Source: CAVQNQ01 sp963714205 (GTDB lineage: Bacteria; Acidobacteriota; Terriglobia; Bryobacterales; Bryobacteraceae). From it: DNA of 64,000 nucleotides. The notes beneath the pieces are model-generated. The model saw only the letters and a list, made by a program, of their open reading frames with translations, was not told the origin of the DNA and did not search any database. The DNA lies in assembly GCA_963714205.1 (NCBI GenBank), contig CAVQNQ010000003.1:620001-684000 (forward strand), written 5' to 3'. Within the stretch, counting starts at the first letter, position 1. The number at the start of each line of letters is the position of its first letter. Shown here in pieces: positions 25,957-35,083 of this stretch. The position numbers were made by a program, and so were the translations under genes.

Positions 25957-26616
25957 GACATTTCTCTCGTTACGATTCGCCCATACCGGCATCCGTCGGT
26001 CAAGCCAAATTTAGCCAATCAAAATGCCGTCGAGTCGTCTATTGTAAGGCATCCGGAAGCTATCCTGTCTTCCGAGTCAGATGCCTCATTTCTGGAATAT
26101 GAATTCCATCACCGGCTGCAAGTTCGATTAGTGATGAAAACTCCGCCAGACCCTGAGTAGTCGGCCATCCGGAAGCTGCTGGCTCACGTCAGTTCGCCTG
26201 GCGAACTCTCGCCCCCAAAGGGTTCGAATCCGCATTGGGGTCGAAGAAGATGGGTTCAAAACAAGCGACAAATACCGAAGTGCACCTAATGCAATCAATG
26301 AGATAGCAGCGAATTCGAGAATTGATGACTGGCTCACCAAAGAAGCAGCATTCAAACCCCATAAGTAGCGGCAGTCAGCGCGCCGCGCCAGCCGCTTCCT
26401 TTTCACGGCTCAATCCGAACCGGCCCGGCCCCGGGAACAAATTTTTCATAGCGGCCGAATCGCGCCGGCCGCTTCCGATTGAGTTCTAATGTCATTCGGG
26501 ACCCCGAGAAAGCCCGCTGCGGGCGCGCCGCTGAACTAGATCATAATGAGAGAGGTGACTCCGATTATCGGGCTTCCGCGAATCGGGGCCGCTCGGTTCG
26601 ACTGAGGAGGTGCTCT
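25957..26616. other. Intergenic region without a recognised gene
   Basis: A 92-codon minus-strand frame (26128-26406) has no recognisable motif and biased composition. A GGTTCGAATCC-like run near 26222 looks like a tRNA T-loop but the flanks do not pair. The right end holds GAGGAGG (26604-26610), the ribosome-binding site of the next gene. Upstream control of the nitrile hydratase operon should lie at the left end; no clear promoter was identified. Confidence 0.45.
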
Positions 26617-26997
26617 TTGAAAACAATGGCGGTGCTTTTGGTGACGCTTGGGCTCATCTGCGGTTGTTCCGCCCTAGCACAGACCAACACCGGAAAGGCG
26701 CCCACGCCGGTTGCGCAAGCTCCAAGCGATCTGGCGAAAGAGATGGCGCAGCGCTTGAGTGAGCAACTTCACTCGAAGACAGCGGTGGGCGAGCCGGTCA
26801 AAGCAGGCTCGGTGACGCTGATCCCGATCCTGATGGTCGATGTCAATTTCGCCGGAGGGACCATGTCTTCTCCTGCCGCGAATGCGTCCGGGGTCGATGG
26901 ATTTCTAATGAGCGGTGAAGCCCGGCCCCTAGGTTTCGTTGCGATCACACCCAAAGGGACGCGCTTTATCCCTATCCTTAACGCACCTGCCAAATGA
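26617..26997 (+). CDS. Exported GerW/YtfJ-like protein
   Basis: 126 residues: export signal (MKTMAVLLVTLGLICGCSALAQ when read from the TTG at 26617; the CGCS could also be a lipobox) and a GerW/YtfJ-type domain (VGEPVKAGSVTLIPILMVDV, GEARPLGFVAITPKGTRFIPI). GerW-family proteins are known from spore formers, but homologues occur in non-sporulating bacteria with unknown function. TTG 26617 is chosen because GAGGAGG lies six bases upstream and it adds the positive signal-peptide N terminus. It forms a unit with the next gene (9-bp gap). Confidence 0.72.
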   Translation: MKTMAVLLVTLGLICGCSALAQTNTGKAPTPVAQAPSDLAKEMAQRLSEQLHSKTAVGEPVKAGSVTLIPILMVDVNFAGGTMSSPAANASGVDGFLMSGEARPLGFVAITPKGTRFIPILNAPAK

Positions 26998-27006
26998 GGA
27001 GTCACC

Positions 27007-27720
27007 ATGAGAAGCGTACCCAAATTTCATCATCTCGCGGTTTACTTCGTGTGGTTGCCATTGGCCTTGGCGCAGCCTCTGGCGAAGCCATTGGCGGATT
27101 TCGACAAGATGGTCTCGGTGCTCAAGACTAACGGTGTGGTGGCAGAGCCAATTCGCGTGGGAAATACCACGATCATTCCCTTCGCCTCGGTGCAATTCGG
27201 CCTGGGCAGCGCCGGCGCGGCCATCGGGTCCGCGGGAGGCTTGGGCGCGAAGACTGTTCCGCTCGGAGTGGTGATCGTCGAGGGCGACGACGTTCGGGTC
27301 GAATTGATGCCGCATCAGGAGGAGAAGCCTGCAGCCACGATGCAACAACTGATCGAGGCGATCATAGACAAGAAGTTGTCCTTCATGGTGAATGGCATCA
27401 ATCTCGGGAATGCCCCGGGGACTGTCGCGGATCTGGTTCCAATGGTGAACGCGATGATGGGCGAGCACAACATTCTGGTCAATGGCCTGAACTTGGGCAA
27501 TCTGAATGCTCCGCGGCCGCCGGCCACCGCCGACAACACGATCCGGAATCTGGAAGCCGCGGTCAGCGAGAATCCCAGCCCAGAAGCCTGGTACAAGCTT
27601 GGCGAGGAATTGCGCAAAGCGGGGCAACAGGAGAAGGCCGCCGCGGCCTATCAGAACGCACTCCGGTTGCGTCCCAACTACCCGGATGCTGAGCGCGCCC
27701 TTGCGGAATTGAAGAAATAG
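27007..27720 (+). CDS. Exported GerW/YtfJ-like protein with TPR tail
   Basis: 237 residues: a signal peptide ending near LALAQP, a GerW/YtfJ-type domain (VVAEPIRVGNTTIIPFASV, GLGAKTVPLGVVIVEGDDV), a middle segment with two copies of a short motif (VNGINLGN and VNGLNLGN), and a C-terminal TPR pair (AWYKLGEELRKAGQQEKAAA). GAGGAG precedes the ATG. The pair of exported GerW-like genes is probably an operon; partners of the TPR are unknown. Confidence 0.75.
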   Translation: MRSVPKFHHLAVYFVWLPLALAQPLAKPLADFDKMVSVLKTNGVVAEPIRVGNTTIIPFASVQFGLGSAGAAIGSAGGLGAKTVPLGVVIVEGDDVRVELMPHQEEKPAATMQQLIEAIIDKKLSFMVNGINLGNAPGTVADLVPMVNAMMGEHNILVNGLNLGNLNAPRPPATADNTIRNLEAAVSENPSPEAWYKLGEELRKAGQQEKAAAAYQNALRLRPNYPDAERALAELKK

Positions 27721-27949
27721 GTTTGCAATTTCAAGGCCGGCCGCCGCCGTGTTTGAAGGATACGGAGCGGATCGTCCCCGACTCGGACAGAGGTTACGAG
27801 TCCTTTGGCCGGATAGGTCCCCGCAAGTCGGCTTGGCTTAACCTGTCTTTCGGGTAGACAAATCGTCACACGGCGTCCTGCTATCCAACATGCGGACAGC
27901 CGCTGTCCGGAAGTCTCATTCGGAGGATGATGCCGGCGCGTGCGGCGCT

Positions 27950-28543
27950 TCATGCGGTTTGCGAGCGGGGCTGCGCGCGTTCCCAGTTCTCCGGCTTGCA
28001 GAGGATCTTGTGTACGCGCAGGTCGGCCAGCGCAACGCTCGGAGCGGCCGTGGCCACTACTGCGGTGTCGGCGCCCGATCTGGTTCCGGCCACTGCAATC
28101 ACTTTCTCTCCCTTGGACAGGCAGCCTCCGTCGGCCGCCATCATCAGTATTTCCACGCAGACCTTGATCCCCTGGCCGAAAACGCGCAGCACGTTGGCCA
28201 GGGCGCCCGGCGTTTTGTTCCCATAGAGGTTGTCGGAATGAAAGAGCATCGTGCCGAAGTGCACCCGGTGGCCGCTTTGGCGCAACTGGTCCACCAGCTC
28301 CTCAGGAAACGGCTGGGGACCTTGTTCGTACAACTCGGCGAACCCGTATTGCCAGGGAATCACGACTAGCCGTATCTTGGTTCCCCGGACGGCTTCGGCG
28401 AAGGTTTTGGCTGTCTCCCCGCGCGTCGAGGCCAGCACGATCTTATCGATCCCGTTCCCGGCGGCGTGCGCCTTGACCAGGGCGATCACGGCAGCGGTGT
28501 TTTCCGCTCCGGCTCTTTCAAAGTAAACAATCTTCTCTTCCAT
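27950..28543 (-). CDS. Stand-alone pyruvate-kinase C-terminal-type domain
   Basis: 197 residues matching the alpha/beta domain found at the C terminus of pyruvate kinases: MEEKIVYFERAGAENTAAVI, VLASTRGETAKTFAEAV, and VIAVAGTRSGADTAVV. No TIM-barrel catalytic domain is attached. Such free-standing proteins exist in archaea and bacteria with unclear role; regulation or small-molecule binding is likely. The start at 28543 is preceded by AAGGAG. It lies 57 bp after the nucleotidyltransferase-like gene on the same strand. Confidence 0.78.
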   Translation of the reverse strand: MEEKIVYFERAGAENTAAVIALVKAHAAGNGIDKIVLASTRGETAKTFAEAVRGTKIRLVVIPWQYGFAELYEQGPQPFPEELVDQLRQSGHRVHFGTMLFHSDNLYGNKTPGALANVLRVFGQGIKVCVEILMMAADGGCLSKGEKVIAVAGTRSGADTAVVATAAPSVALADLRVHKILCKPENWERAQPRSQTA

Positions 28544-28600
28544 CGGAATCCATCTCCTTATCGCTTCACAGTTGGCCATCAACCCCAGCAGTGAGTTCCG

Positions 28601-29326
28601 TCAGAAGGGTGATCCGCGGGGACGCCGACTTCGCGCTGGCAGTGGAGTTGCCGCATTCTCCGGCGAAATCTGCTCCGGCGTGCCGATGAGGACTCGGTGC
28701 GGAACCGCCAAAACGAAGGACTTCTCCGCTGCGCAGTCGGCCAGAGCGATCACACGGCTGCGGCCCTTCAGGAACTGGAACGTCTCCCGATGCCACCAGT
28801 GTTCCACCTCCAGGAAGTTCCGGAACTGCCGACCTCGCCTGGCCAATTCTTCGACCCGTGGCCGATTCAGTGCCCGTGCATGCTCGTAGTCTGCCTCTTT
28901 TTGCGCCAACTCGACCGCCACGTCAACGTCACTCAACCGCTGCACCTCGGGATTCAGCATACTCCCGAAGAGCACAATCCGGGTTACCTTGGCGAGAAAA
29001 TAGGGGTCCTGCTCAACCCGCCTGACACGCTCGAGGAACTGCACCAGCGCCCTTTCCGCGGTTACGCGTGTGATCGGTTTGGCCGCAGTTGCTGACGAGA
29101 ACGCCTGTCCCGCTTGCGTGATGACCCAAACCCCACGCCCGGCGGCTTCGATCAGTCTCTCAGCGCGTAGAGCCTTGGCGAGCACGCGCCCCTCACCAGG
29201 GTTCAAAGCTGCGGCGGCTTCCAGATCAGTCAATCCCCACGACAGCCGTCCGCGAAGATGCCGCAATGCCCTGCGTATGACAAGAGTCGGCCAGCCAGCT
29301 ACCGTCCCTTTCGGATCGATACGCAT
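28601..29326 (-). CDS. Nucleotidyltransferase-like protein with N-terminal HTH
   Basis: 241 residues: an N-terminal winged-helix-like part (DLEAAAALNPGEGRVLAKAL, GVWVITQAG) and a Pol-beta-type nucleotidyltransferase core with the GS(X)nDxD signature (IVLFGSMLNPEVQRLSDVDVAV). The third acidic residue of the active site may lie in FLEVEHWW. It could be the MNT half of an antitoxin system or a free nucleotidyltransferase; no HEPN partner is adjacent. Upstream of the pyruvate-kinase-C-type gene. Confidence 0.75.
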   Translation of the reverse strand: MRIDPKGTVAGWPTLVIRRALRHLRGRLSWGLTDLEAAAALNPGEGRVLAKALRAERLIEAAGRGVWVITQAGQAFSSATAAKPITRVTAERALVQFLERVRRVEQDPYFLAKVTRIVLFGSMLNPEVQRLSDVDVAVELAQKEADYEHARALNRPRVEELARRGRQFRNFLEVEHWWHRETFQFLKGRSRVIALADCAAEKSFVLAVPHRVLIGTPEQISPENAATPLPARSRRPRGSPF

Positions 29327-29551
29327 TTGGTTTCAGCATAAACCCGTGTTGCCCGCTCCAGAGGGCCGCCGTTTCGTTGCCGGCTCGAAATCATTTGGGC
29401 AGCAGCGGCATCAGGGCCTCGCTAGGTGGCGCAGGTTCCGAGAACCGGACTTGGGGGTCGCCAGGCGCAAGGTTCCCGCGACGGTAGACGCAGCGATGCT
29501 GAGGCGCTAAGCTCGGGATGGAGAACGCTTTTTTTGGGCTGAGGAGGTACT

Positions 29552-29890
29552 ATGCGGGATACAGGAGCGGGAGACCGAGCGGTATTCTTCCTGCTGGGAG
29601 CCGCGATCGGCGCGGCGGCGGCGCTGTTGATGGCACCGGCGTCAGGTGCACGCACTCGCCGGAGATTAGTCCGCAAGGGAGAAGAAGTCGCGGATGACCT
29701 GATCGACGCGGGCAAGGAACTGATAGAGAAGTGCGAGGATCTTTACGAGCGCAGCGGGGAACTGGTGGAGGATGCGACCCACGAGCTGTCCGGGAAGTAT
29801 CGCGCGCTGCATGAGCATAGCAAGCAATTGCTGGACGAAGCCGAAACGATCCTCCACCGTATAAAAAGAGCGCCACCGGCCAGTAACTGA
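29552..29890 (+). CDS. YtxH-domain membrane protein
   Basis: 112 residues: one N-terminal membrane helix with small residues (VFFLLGAAIGAAAALLMAP) followed by SGARTRRRLVRKGEEVADD and a long charged helix. This is the YtxH/gas-vesicle-like envelope stress architecture; function is poorly known. GAGGAGG six bases before the ATG fixes the start. Monocistronic as far as visible. Confidence 0.82.
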   Translation: MRDTGAGDRAVFFLLGAAIGAAAALLMAPASGARTRRRLVRKGEEVADDLIDAGKELIEKCEDLYERSGELVEDATHELSGKYRALHEHSKQLLDEAETILHRIKRAPPASN

Positions 29891-30115
29891 GAGGGCGCGC
29901 ACCGCGGCGGCCCCGTGTTTGATTGCCTGAACCAGTTGTTGCGTCTGTTTCGTCCAATCCGCAAAAGCGCCGCAGCGTTAGGAACGGGGTTTGCGATTTC
30001 ATGGCGCTCTCGATGCCTGGTCCTGAGGCAGGTCTAAACCCAATATCCACCTTATGCGAAGTTGGTATTTTGAGACACGTGCCATCTGAACAAGGCACTA
30101 GCAAGTGAGGAAGAT

Positions 30116-30436
30116 ATGATCTGTCGTGTTTGGCAAGGCTGGACAACGCCACAAAACGCCGGGGCCTATGAAGCGGTCGTGCGCGGCGAAGTGATCCCTG
30201 GTATCGAAGCCCGACACATTCCGGGCTTCCGCCATATCGACCTTCTGCGCCGTGAGGTGGGCGAAGAGGTCGAATTCACTACCATGATGTGGTTCGATAG
30301 TCTCGATAGCGTGCGCGCTTTCATGGGCGAGGATTATTCCGTGAGCCACGTTCCATCTGCAGCTCGCGCGGTCTTGTCGAGGTTTGATGAGCGCGCATCG
30401 CATTGTCAGGTACTCGATCGGCGGCCACAGAAGTGA
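30116..30436 (+). CDS. ABM-type (antibiotic biosynthesis monooxygenase-like) protein
   Basis: 106 residues with the dimeric ferredoxin-like fold signature: CRVWQGWTTPQNAGAYEAVV, IPGFRHIDLLRREVGEEVEF, MMWFDSLDSVRAFMGEDYS. Small ABM-like proteins often act on quinones or haem, or have no known activity; no active-site His/Asn can be assigned with certainty. The C-terminal 15 residues look like added read-through. Confidence 0.75.
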   Translation: MICRVWQGWTTPQNAGAYEAVVRGEVIPGIEARHIPGFRHIDLLRREVGEEVEFTTMMWFDSLDSVRAFMGEDYSVSHVPSAARAVLSRFDERASHCQVLDRRPQK

Positions 30437-30900
30437 AAGGAATCCATTCGGACGTATCGTTCGGCGACTCTTAGAACAGCCCGGCGGCCGTCATATTCCT
30501 CGGGAAACGGCCTTCGTGGAGACCTCGGGAATCCACCTGAAGCGCCGATTGAAAGGGAACCCAACCGGACTTCTGGATCAGCACCACGAGGCTCCTGTCG
30601 GCCAGTGCGCGTCCTGAATCCGTTTGGACCTCGATGGGAAATGAAGTTATCAATGAGATCACAAGTTGGTAGACATACAGTCGTTTTGGAGCCCGTTTTC
30701 ATTGGACTGCGGACTTCGGCCACGTCCGCTTACTTGTGATCTCTTTGGTAACACCTCTGAGCGAACCAATGCGCGTAGGCTGGAGTCTGCGTGTAGTTGG
30801 CTTTGTCGCGTCCCTCACGTGTCCCCGGCCAAAGTCGAGTGGAGCGAGGACGAAGCGATCTCGAGTTCGTCGCCGAATCGAACGGACAACCACACGGCGG
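30437..30900. other. Intergenic region, nothing recognised
   Basis: A 63-codon minus-strand frame (30471-30662) and other short frames show no motif or plausible start. No repeats or promoters were recognised. Confidence 0.4.
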
Positions 30901-32433
30901 TCATGACACGGACTGCTTCTTCAGATGATGGGCTTGCATGCGGTGCAAGATGTCATCGAGGAAGCGGACGGCGTCGAGGATGTGTTCGCCCTTGTTCAGC
31001 ATGACGCACTCGGCGCGTTCGCCCATGGCGGCATCGGTGACCTCGGCGCGCGAGGGGATGCCCGTCTTGGCAAGCGTTTCGAGGACCTGCGTCGCCCAGG
31101 TCACAGGCATGTGCGCGGCTTCGCTGAGCCAGAGGATCTCTTCCTGGACTTCGGCCATACGATCGAAACCGACTTCGATGGCAAGGTCGCCACGCGCAAC
31201 CATGATTCCAACCGGATGATGGCGCGCGGCCGCCATCATGATGAGCGGGAGCTGCTCGAATCCCGGGCGGCTTTCGATTTTGAGGATGATTCCCAACCCG
31301 TCCTTACCGCGCACGGCTAGCTCCTGCTGCAGTTCCAGGACGTCCTCGGGCCGGCGCACAAAGGACAGGCCGACGATATCGGCGTGTTCGGCGACAAAGT
31401 CGAGGTCGTGGCGGTCTTTCTCGGTCATCGCGCTGATGCCGAAAATGGTTTCCGGGAAATTGATGCCTTTGGCCGAACCGAGCTTGACCCCGTCCTGGCC
31501 GGTGTGCACGATCTCGACCAGCATGTGATCGGGATGGACCTCGCGGATGCGGCCTTCGATCTTGCCGTCATCGAAGAAGATCGGCTGGCCCGCCAGCGCC
31601 GTGGAGAAGATTTCGGGAAGCGTGCAGGAGATGTGCGGGATGTCGCGATGCTCCGCGGGCGGCTTGTTTTCGTCCTTAGTAAGGACGAGCAAATCGCGCG
31701 GGCGCAGGCGAATGGGTTCTTCGACGAAGGGAAGGTCGCCGACATGGCCAGCGTCGATTTCCCTGCCGTCGCGCACCAGCGACCATTCGGCGCGACTCAG
31801 CACGTAGGCGCTCCGTTCGCAGGTGCAGATGCAGGCGTGTCCGGCATTTTGGATCACCATCAGCTTTCGCTGCCTCCCGCGGCTGTCCTTAATCAGAACG
31901 GTATCGCCGGGACGGGCGGAGCGCAGCAGAATCTCAGGTACGGGGAGTTGGACGTCGGACGACGGCAGCGATTCCGCGCCCGGGTGCTTGCCGACCAAGA
32001 CGATGTGCGCGGGCGCGACAATAGCGCCCCGCGCGTCCTTGCCAACCCGCCAGCGCACGACATGAGATCCGCGGTGGATGGGGCCAGTCCGCAATTTGGG
32101 ACCGCCCAGATCCATCAGCACCTTGCAAGGTTTCCCCGATTCCTGACTGGCGCGGCGCATGTTGGCGATCATGCACTCCCACTCGTGTTCGGAATCGTGC
32201 GCGCAGTTAACCCGCATAACGTCCATACCCGCCTCGATCAAGCTTTTGACCAGTTCGTAGGACTGGGCGGCTTCGGACGGCATCGTTACCATGATGCGAA
32301 CCGCGCGGCCTTTGGAGGCTGGTCCAAGAAGCTCATCGGCATGCTCGGCCAGGATGGCGGAACCGGTCTTCTGACTGGCGCGGTCCGCATGCAGCGATGG
32401 ATCGAAGCTCTTTTCTCCGGCGAGGCATTCCAC
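30901..32433 (-). CDS. Atypical pyruvate kinase, main reading frame
   Basis: 510 residues containing a pyruvate-kinase-like TIM barrel: VRIMVTMPSEAAQSYELV, MRVNCAHDSEHEW, VLMDLGGPKLRTGP, a long B-domain-like insert, INFPETIFGISAMTEKDRHDL, FVRRPEDVLELQQEL, LKIESRPGFEQL and MVARGDLAIEVGFDRMAEVQ with WATQVLETL near the end. The usual C-terminal alpha/beta domain is missing. The protein's natural N terminus lies in another frame (32434-32681) and is cut off by a one-base frameshift near 32428. The catalytic half is intact, so an internal start could still give an enzyme. Confidence 0.82.
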   Translation of the reverse strand: MECLAGEKSFDPSLHADRASQKTGSAILAEHADELLGPASKGRAVRIMVTMPSEAAQSYELVKSLIEAGMDVMRVNCAHDSEHEWECMIANMRRASQESGKPCKVLMDLGGPKLRTGPIHRGSHVVRWRVGKDARGAIVAPAHIVLVGKHPGAESLPSSDVQLPVPEILLRSARPGDTVLIKDSRGRQRKLMVIQNAGHACICTCERSAYVLSRAEWSLVRDGREIDAGHVGDLPFVEEPIRLRPRDLLVLTKDENKPPAEHRDIPHISCTLPEIFSTALAGQPIFFDDGKIEGRIREVHPDHMLVEIVHTGQDGVKLGSAKGINFPETIFGISAMTEKDRHDLDFVAEHADIVGLSFVRRPEDVLELQQELAVRGKDGLGIILKIESRPGFEQLPLIMMAAARHHPVGIMVARGDLAIEVGFDRMAEVQEEILWLSEAAHMPVTWATQVLETLAKTGIPSRAEVTDAAMGERAECVMLNKGEHILDAVRFLDDILHRMQAHHLKKQSVS

Positions 32434-32681
32434 GACGCTATGACGGCATCGACTTGAGCCAGCTCGCTCGATCCGCTGCTTCCAATGGAAGAGAGGCCGA
32501 GAACGTGCAGGCGGTGCTGCAGATCGCGCAGGTCGTGCTTGCGCAGAGCGAGGTAATCGAGGAGGTTTCGAACGCTGCGCTGAGATTCCGGGCAGGCCCT
32601 GGCGATGGATTCTTCAAATTCCTTTTCCATGGTGAGGCAGGATTCACGAAGTTTCTTGAGTTCAGCGAGAAGGCTGGTCAT
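32434..32681 (-). pseudogene. Out-of-frame N-terminal part of the pyruvate kinase
   Basis: The frame starting at ATG 32681 encodes MTSLLAELKKLRESCLTMEK, then RSVRNLLDYLALRKHDLRDL and SSELAQVDAVIASWNA, the N-terminal helical region of long atypical pyruvate kinases. It must shift by one base at about 32428 to continue as LAGEKSFDPSLHADR in the main frame. A single missing C in the run at 32427-32431 would restore one 593-residue protein. Confidence 0.7.
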
Positions 32682-33066
32682 TTGCGGTGAACTGATAGGC
32701 ACGCTTTGGAGTACGCAAGTGATTGGCCTTATGACAGACGCGTTAAGCGACGGCAGGCCAGACGTGTGCTGGCTGGCTCCCATTTTATCCTTCGCAGGAC
32801 AGCCAACAAGTTGCTTAAGCGTGGGAGCCATCGTTAAAAAGACGCAGCATGCCGGCGCGAACCGTGGGCACTTGCTAAAGCCTGATAAAGTATCGATCTA
32901 TTACGTTCTTTCCAAGGCTAGGCGCCCGCGTTATAGCCGGTTAGCGCCGTCGAGCCGTACTTCAAGATTCTATCTCTGGTCTCCAGCCACTTCGAGACTT
33001 GCCTTCCAGCCCCGCCGAGGGCATGGGTTTGCTTAAATGAAAAAGAGGAAATCAGGAGAGTGACGT
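32682..33066. other. Divergent intergenic region
   Basis: Between the pyruvate kinase (minus) and the isomerase-like gene (plus). No coding remnant was recognised. AGGAGAG at 33054-33060 is the ribosome-binding site of the next gene. No convincing promoter pair was seen. Confidence 0.4.
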
Positions 33067-33366
33067 ATGAAGATCCTGGCGGTGGAAAAAGAAGTTTCTG
33101 GCGTGACCGACGACCAGTTCACAGACAACATTTTGAAAGCGGAAGCTCGAAAAGCCTGGGAGCTTGAGCAGTCAGGAGTTCTGCGTGAACTGTACTTCAC
33201 CGCCGATACGCACGAAGCCGTTCTCGTATTGGAATGCGACAGCGCCGATGAAGCTCGACGGCGGCTATCAGAACTGCCGCTGATGCGTGCCGGTCTGATC
33301 GACTTCCGGCTGATCCCACTCGTGGCCTATCCGGGGTTCGAGCGGCTGTTTACCAGGAAATCTTGA
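33067..33366 (+). CDS. Muconolactone-isomerase/YciI-like small protein
   Basis: 99 residues with the pattern MKILAVEKEVSGVTDDQF, KAWELEQSGVLRELYFTADT, AVLVLECDSADEARRRL and LIPLVAYPGFERLF. This is a ferredoxin-like-fold family related to muconolactone isomerase and YCII proteins, often mislabelled superoxide dismutase; activity unknown. AGGAGAG supports the ATG. A 20-codon remnant of a paralogue lies at 34901. Confidence 0.8.
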   Translation: MKILAVEKEVSGVTDDQFTDNILKAEARKAWELEQSGVLRELYFTADTHEAVLVLECDSADEARRRLSELPLMRAGLIDFRLIPLVAYPGFERLFTRKS

Positions 33367-33369
33367 AAG

Positions 33370-33789
33370 TTGGACGGTCTCTCCAAAGCCAGCTACTATC
33401 AATTCAGGCGGGCGCTTGTAGTCTGGTGCATTCTCATCGGCGTCGAGTTCACCCACGGCACCCTGCGAACGATCTTCCTGGTGCCGGTCGTCGGGGATTT
33501 TCGGTCACGGCAGATCGGCGTCTTCACGGGATCAGTGTTGATTCTTGCAGTTGCTTACGTTCTGGTGCCCTGGCTTCATGCGTCCGGGAGAAGAGTGCTC
33601 GGCCTGGTCGGGATTCTCTGGCTAGCACTAACGGTTGTCTTTGAATTCGGCTTCGGCCATTTCGTGCTCGGGCGGTCGTGGGAAAATCTGGCGTCTGATT
33701 ACAACATCCTCCGGGGCGGGTTCCTCTTGATCGGGATGGCGGTCCTGATGTTTGCGCCGGTCGTTGCGGCACGGATGCGGGACCGTTAA
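33370..33789 (+). CDS. Four-helix membrane protein, unknown function
   Basis: 139 residues with four hydrophobic segments (about 15-36, 52-68, 76-95 and 112-130), including VVWCILIGVEFTHGTLR and GGFLLIGMAVLMFAPVV. No family is recognised with confidence. The probable TTG start at 33370 lies four bases after the preceding stop, so the pair may be co-translated. Confidence 0.6.
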   Translation: MDGLSKASYYQFRRALVVWCILIGVEFTHGTLRTIFLVPVVGDFRSRQIGVFTGSVLILAVAYVLVPWLHASGRRVLGLVGILWLALTVVFEFGFGHFVLGRSWENLASDYNILRGGFLLIGMAVLMFAPVVAARMRDR

Positions 33790-33866
33790 AGAATTCCGAG
33801 TACAGGGTTGGCACATTCGCAATGATAACCATGATTACCGTGGCGCATCTTTTTCAATCCCATTCA

Positions 33867-34832
33867 TCACTCAGAACGGTTTGTCCAATTCAGCCGCACT
33901 TCCTGGACGAACTGTTCCGGTTGCTTGACTTCCAAAAGCACAACGCTTCCCCGGCCCCTCGGCGGCAACAGGACCAATCGCCTCCCGGCTACCCGGTACA
34001 TCCGGACCTTCTGACCATTGGCGACCCTAAACCAGCCAGATTGGTAATGACCGTTGGCAAAGCCATTGGTTCGTTCTGTTGGTCTCCATTCAGCGTCCCG
34101 TCCGATATCGACTATGCGAATGTGCTCCACGTCCACGGCAGCGGCATTCAATGTCACCGGGTAAAAGCGGTCGTGGATGGTCAGGGATCTGGTGGTCAGC
34201 GTGTAGTTCGGCGGGCCGGGTGAATAAAGAAAAGCGAGAGCGACGACGGCGATTACCACGACGCCAATTGCGGCACCGAAAAGACTCCCTATTCGATTCC
34301 CGGCAGGGCGCAACTGCGAAGAAGCAAAGAACGCCTCGGTTGATAGACTTCCAGGGACCGGCACCGACGCCCGAATAGCCGCTAAGAACCCGTGCACATC
34401 GTCCGGGCTGAATAGCGTCGTCTTCTGATCGGTTATGACGACGACCGTGTTCTTCCGATTCGTGACGTACCACCACGCCCTGCCGAGTTTCGAGGTCTGG
34501 AACAAGCCGTAATAACCCCAAAGCCCACCATTTCCCCAGAGGCGGATGCAACCACTGAGATCGTCTTCGGTCGCCGCTCGTGCCTCACGGATGCCTTCGA
34601 GGGAGATGCGGGCCGTTCCGATGAGCCGCCTGACAATGATGGACCGATCCGAAACCACATAAGCCCGTGGGGAGTACCCATAGGACAACAAGATCAGCAC
34701 GGCTCCGATACCGGCGACGATTGCGCTCGAAGTGATGATGGCGATGACCGCTAGGAAAAGAGATATGACAGCGGAAAGAACTTTCGTGGTCTTGTCGTAC
34801 GAAGCTGAGAACTGCGAATGGACTGAAGGCAC
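33867..34832 (-). CDS. Bacterial PH-domain membrane protein
   Basis: 321 residues with two N-terminal membrane helices (about 18-50), a first bacterial PH-like domain (GYSPRAYVVSDRSIIVRRL, LWGNGGLWGYYGLF, NTVVVITDQKTTLFSPDDVH), another membrane helix around residue 195, and a second PH-like beta-rich domain (YTLTTRSLTIHDRFYPVTL). Likely an inner-membrane protein of unknown role. Confidence 0.75.
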   Translation of the reverse strand: MPSVHSQFSASYDKTTKVLSAVISLFLAVIAIITSSAIVAGIGAVLILLSYGYSPRAYVVSDRSIIVRRLIGTARISLEGIREARAATEDDLSGCIRLWGNGGLWGYYGLFQTSKLGRAWWYVTNRKNTVVVITDQKTTLFSPDDVHGFLAAIRASVPVPGSLSTEAFFASSQLRPAGNRIGSLFGAAIGVVVIAVVALAFLYSPGPPNYTLTTRSLTIHDRFYPVTLNAAAVDVEHIRIVDIGRDAEWRPTERTNGFANGHYQSGWFRVANGQKVRMYRVAGRRLVLLPPRGRGSVVLLEVKQPEQFVQEVRLNWTNRSE

Positions 34833-34900
34833 CGCATCGCTCCATGCTCATTCTAAACCCAATCCGTTTTCAGTCGGCAAGATGCATTCTGTTTCTTGGC

Positions 34901-34960
34901 TGGGAGCTTTATCAATCGGGCGTTCTGCGTGAACTCTATTTCAGCGCCGACACCGACGAA
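34901..34960 (+). pseudogene. 20-codon remnant of a muconolactone-isomerase-like gene
   Basis: The peptide WELYQSGVLRELYFSADTDE closely matches WELEQSGVLRELYFTADTHE of the gene at 33067-33366, and flanking residues on both sides are unrelated. It is an internal slice of a paralogue left within a non-coding stretch (34833-35083). Confidence 0.75.
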
Positions 34961-35083
34961 ACACGAATGCGAGGCCTGGGCCTTGACGCCATGCCTCTAC
35001 CCGGCAGTTTTTTCAGTCGCCACTTGTACGGAAGTCGCAGGCCCGAAACGTCCTTGTGGCGGCCCACGGACAATCCGCACGCA

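Noticed and set aside
26205..26250. tRNA-like GGTTCGAATCC sequence
   Set aside because: The bases flanking the T-loop-like run do not form a five-pair stem and no acceptor or anticodon arm can be drawn.
28601..29326. HEPN-MNT toxin-antitoxin pair
   Set aside because: The nucleotidyltransferase-like protein has an extra HTH and no HEPN gene beside it; its neighbour is a pyruvate-kinase-C-type protein.
31384..32457. 357-codon plus-strand frame opposite the pyruvate kinase
   Set aside because: It is antisense to a gene with clear motifs and has no recognisable domain or export signal; typical GC-rich shadow.
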